From Ectothiorhodospiraceae bacterium (GTDB lineage: Bacteria; Pseudomonadota; Gammaproteobacteria; SZUA-152), in contig NVUB02000093.1 in the NCBI GenBank assembly GCA_002401775.2, positions 1 through 64,000 of the forward strand: DNA of 64,000 bases, in the 5' to 3' direction. Made by a program: the position numbers and the translations under genes. The notes beneath the pieces were generated by a model that saw nothing but the letters and a program-made list of their open reading frames with translations, was not told where the DNA came from and searched no databases. Each line of letters opens with the position of its first letter. Position 1 is the stretch's first letter. Shown piece by piece: positions 61,496 to 64,000 of this stretch.

Positions 61496-64000
61496 CTAGC
61501 CGCCCTTGACCAAAATGGTCGCTGTCGCGTCGATGCTTGGGCGAACCAACAACTGTGGAATCATCTGCTCTTCACTAAAGCCCACAAGATTCAATTCATT
61601 TTTGCCTAAATCGAAGGCCGTCTGGACAGATTTACCAAACGAAAGCCCTCGATAGAAAGCGGCCGCGAATATCCGCGCCGCTTCATCATCAATAGAATCA
61701 TTCATACCCACAACGAAGTCGATTTGTCCAACTATTATTTTTGCTTGCTCTTCTGAATAACAAGCATTTAAGACAACCAAACGAATCCCATCCTTTAGCA
61801 CTCTGAGAAGCTCCGTTAACATGTCTGATGTAACTAGGCTCTCGTCACCCATGGAGTCCGAATGCATTACGATTCCAATAGTTCCTCCTCCGTGGCCAGA
61901 GAAGTGTACGACCGTTGGGTCTTCCTCAAGGATTGCCTGTTGAAGGTCGGCAGGGCGCACCGCCCAACAAGAGCGAAATATGACCGAGTCTCTATGTTTT
62001 GAACTTCGCACTTTTTCTTCTATAGAACGAGCCTCTTCATCAAGAGCCAATCTACCGGATGCTATCGGGTTTGCCGCCAAGAACAATATTTTCATCTCTT
62101 TTTTCAAACCCATACTTCCTGTTGCCACGTTTGAATTAACGTGTTGAAACGATTGATTTGCGTCTTCTGGTGGAATCCAAAACTTATCTGGCCAAGGTAG
62201 TAACTCACTGGCGTGCCATGCAACAAGTTGTAATTCACGCTTCCATGACCAACGCAATTTTTTCGTAGTTATGCTCCACTTCCTTTCCAGAAGAAGATCA
62301 GCAAGCTTCTTGTGATCACCTAAGGCCCAGGAAAACCCCACGTCGGCCATCCAGCCTTGAAATTGTGATTCGGATATCTCCGGAAGCAACTTAAGAAGTT
62401 TAATAACTAATGTGATTGAAGAGCCGTCAACCTTAGTGAGGACAGAGTTAATCACACTCTCAGATAGTTGTTGAACTGGCTTTACGGTCTCCTCGTCTCT
62501 GAGGTACCGCTCCCACCATTCGTCAACTGCATCAGCAACGAAATCAGCGGATGTGATTGGCAGCAAAACCTCCCATAACTTCTCCTCCTCAGGATGGCCA
62601 AGAAGGTGGCGTCCAGCACCACTCCCAAGGTGCTCGGCGACCTTTAAAACACTTTTATTGCCTTTCAGTATGGAATCGAAAACCTTTCCAAGAAAGATAT
62701 CTGTTAGTAGATCCTCCGGAAAATCACCGCCCGCTAGCAGATGATGCATGAGCAGTGGAACTAGTTGTTTAAACCCCGATACCCTGGTTAATAGTTGAGG
62801 CGAAATAACAGTATGCCTCACCGCACTTGCATACAGGGGCTCCCATGAAATTACAGCTGCCGCCTCGACGATATCTGCGCCACTCCGCTCACTGAGTAGA
62901 ATGTCAAAAGCTGTCTCAGAATTAGAGACAGTGTTGCGGTGAACTTCTATGCAATGTTTCAAAGATCGTGTAGTGCCAAGCGCTCTAGCAAGAAGGGTAG
63001 CCCACTCCCTCGCATGACAGACATCAATAATCGCGGTGAGCAGCACATCACCCACATCGAGCGGAACGTAGCCACTAATCCACTCCTCGCACTCAGGATC
63101 AGCAGAAAGATATTCTATCGTCTGCTGAAGTGAATCAGGATGGGCACTCCACCAACTCCAAAGCGCCTTCGCCCATGCCCGGTTCATGGATTTACAACCA
63201 TTTGTGACTCCCTTCCCAACAGCGGCGCACCACCAATCACAATGCTGTGCACCAGCATTGTGCTCGATAATCCAAAGGGCATCCTTGATAGATTGAGCCG
63301 GAAGATAGCCTTTAACCCACTGAGCCAAGGCATCCTCGAACACCGTGTGATCCTCGAAAGTATCTAGCTTCGTCAATGAGGCAGTTCGCACCTCGCCAAC
63401 CGAAGCGCTCGATAAATTTTCGAGCATATTGGCGATCACCCGGATATCCTTTTTGCTAAGGATGAGTCTTTCCGTGAACGACTCACTGCTTCTCATGACA
63501 AGCAGTGAGTCTGCAATTGTTCCTGTATCGGAATGAAGACGCTCAAGGCATCCCGCAATCCTGTTGAGTCGTTCGAAGGCACTTAGCTCACCTGGAAGTT
63601 TAGTGGCATTTGCTGTGAGCAGACTATTCAGCTGTATAGATGCATCGCCGTTGAACCAACGGGTTACCACATTACTCGGAACATCTTGCTCATCAAGCAA
63701 AGGGTGAGACCGCCATCTGGGACGGAGTTCTGGCGGGATAATGACGATGTCGGGCTGGTAACTCGAATCCAATGACTCTGCTCCGAAAAAGGTGCGGAGA
63801 GAGAACGATGCTCGAGCGCTTGCCCACAACCTAGGCCAAATTGCGCGGATCAACAGTGGGGCGATAGGCAAATTGGACACTATAGCTGGCTCCTGCGCAC
63901 GGACCAAACAGTCTACAACAGCCCCAGCGAGAGCAGAGAGGGACGAGCTCTCTTCTTCGGGTACGTCGTATCCGATGGCCGATAACAAATCATCGAAGTT
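61496..64000 (-). CDS. Large CHAT-domain (caspase-like) protein, partial at right edge
   Basis: The frame runs from the stop at 61496 to the window end without a stop, so at least 834 residues are visible. The C-terminal ~200 residues form a CHAT protease: catalytic His at 61892-61894 (VVHFSGHGG) and Cys at 61760-61762 (VVLNACYS). The rest is a long helical region with conserved Trp/His blocks (CDWWCAAVGKG, WAKALWSWWSA) resembling regulatory parts of GTPase-associated conflict proteins (GAP1-like). No ATG occurs near the edge (first in-frame start TTG 63988), so the true start is beyond. Likely an effector of an abortive defence system. Confidence 0.8.
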   Translation of the reverse strand, partial: NFDDLLSAIGYDVPEEESSSLSALAGAVVDCLVRAQEPAIVSNLPIAPLLIRAIWPRLWASARASFSLRTFFGAESLDSSYQPDIVIIPPELRPRWRSHPLLDEQDVPSNVVTRWFNGDASIQLNSLLTANATKLPGELSAFERLNRIAGCLERLHSDTGTIADSLLVMRSSESFTERLILSKKDIRVIANMLENLSSASVGEVRTASLTKLDTFEDHTVFEDALAQWVKGYLPAQSIKDALWIIEHNAGAQHCDWWCAAVGKGVTNGCKSMNRAWAKALWSWWSAHPDSLQQTIEYLSADPECEEWISGYVPLDVGDVLLTAIIDVCHAREWATLLARALGTTRSLKHCIEVHRNTVSNSETAFDILLSERSGADIVEAAAVISWEPLYASAVRHTVISPQLLTRVSGFKQLVPLLMHHLLAGGDFPEDLLTDIFLGKVFDSILKGNKSVLKVAEHLGSGAGRHLLGHPEEEKLWEVLLPITSADFVADAVDEWWERYLRDEETVKPVQQLSESVINSVLTKVDGSSITLVIKLLKLLPEISESQFQGWMADVGFSWALGDHKKLADLLLERKWSITTKKLRWSWKRELQLVAWHASELLPWPDKFWIPPEDANQSFQHVNSNVATGSMGLKKEMKILFLAANPIASGRLALDEEARSIEEKVRSSKHRDSVIFRSCWAVRPADLQQAILEEDPTVVHFSGHGGGTIGIVMHSDSMGDESLVTSDMLTELLRVLKDGIRLVVLNACYSEEQAKIIVGQIDFVVGMNDSIDDEAARIFAAAFYRGLSFGKSVQTAFDLGKNELNLVGFSEEQMIPQLLVRPSIDATATILVKGG

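Noticed and set aside
1-64000. tRNA, rRNA or tmRNA genes
   Set aside because: Spacers were read for T-arm-like GGTTCRA and rRNA-like blocks; none was found.

Overview
The window reads as a chromosomal segment of an aquatic, probably marine, respiring gammaproteobacterium. The gene families are gammaproteobacterial (aminopeptidase PepN, E. coli-type GshA, NhaA with NhaR, RlmI, a DUF5062 protein, a YqaA-type DedA protein), and Na+/H+ antiport, cytochrome c maturation and sulfur-oxidation functions fit that lifestyle. No rRNA, tRNA or CRISPR array is visible. Housekeeping genes are separated by long spacers full of dispersed palindromes and 11-14 bp tandem duplications.

Layout. 1-10 kb: the tail of a PfkB-family kinase, an LtaS/MdoB-type sulfatase-fold transferase, a membrane diguanylate cyclase, a YyaL/DUF255 thioredoxin-fold protein, a class A flavin monooxygenase and a secreted beta-helix protein. 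10-21 kb: a truncated glycosidase-like remnant, a rhomboid protease, RlmI, a VOC protein, the divergent oxyR / peroxiredoxin-glutaredoxin pair with a clear operator, an IS4 remnant between duplicated repeats, nhaR-nhaA, an HPF-family protein and an orphan ccmE followed by a 25-codon membrane peptide. 21-24 kb: an AT-rich accessory patch with a frameshifted SDR, a DUF3781-like protein, a GFA protein and a GST. 24-30 kb: yciI-like, CPXCG, lgt-thyA-folA, then egtB-egtD and a PPOX-fold protein. 30-46 kb: repeat-rich DNA with two MITE-like copies, CvfB, a TlpA-like protein, gshA, msrB, a formyltransferase-fold protein, a YchJ protein, a retropepsin-like protease paired with a receiver-like protein, pepN, two Slp lipoproteins and dinB. 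46-55 kb: a stop-interrupted gene, an orphan lipoprotein fusing a SoxXA-binding (SAXB/SoxK-like) segment to SoxA, nfeD with slipin, two Cys-rich CWC-type genes, a Crp/Fnr regulator and a SirB2-type membrane protein. 55-64 kb: small conserved genes, dedA translationally coupled to an alkyltransferase-like gene, a Phd/YefM-ParE toxin-antitoxin pair, a REP-associated transposase with its REPs, a zeta-toxin-like kinase with a small basic partner, and a large CHAT-protease protein running off the right edge.

How the genes work together. A thiol/redox theme recurs: OxyR with Prx-Grx, GshA (glutathione and gamma-Glu-Cys), EgtB/EgtD (ergothioneine), MsrB, GST, GFA and thioredoxin-fold proteins. The clearest candidates for something new are the SAXB-SoxA fusion lipoprotein and the right-hand conflict island (zeta-like kinase, small basic protein, CHAT effector). 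Also notable are a gene broken by an exact 11-bp tandem duplication, a family of MITE-like elements and the orphan ccmE/micropeptide pair.
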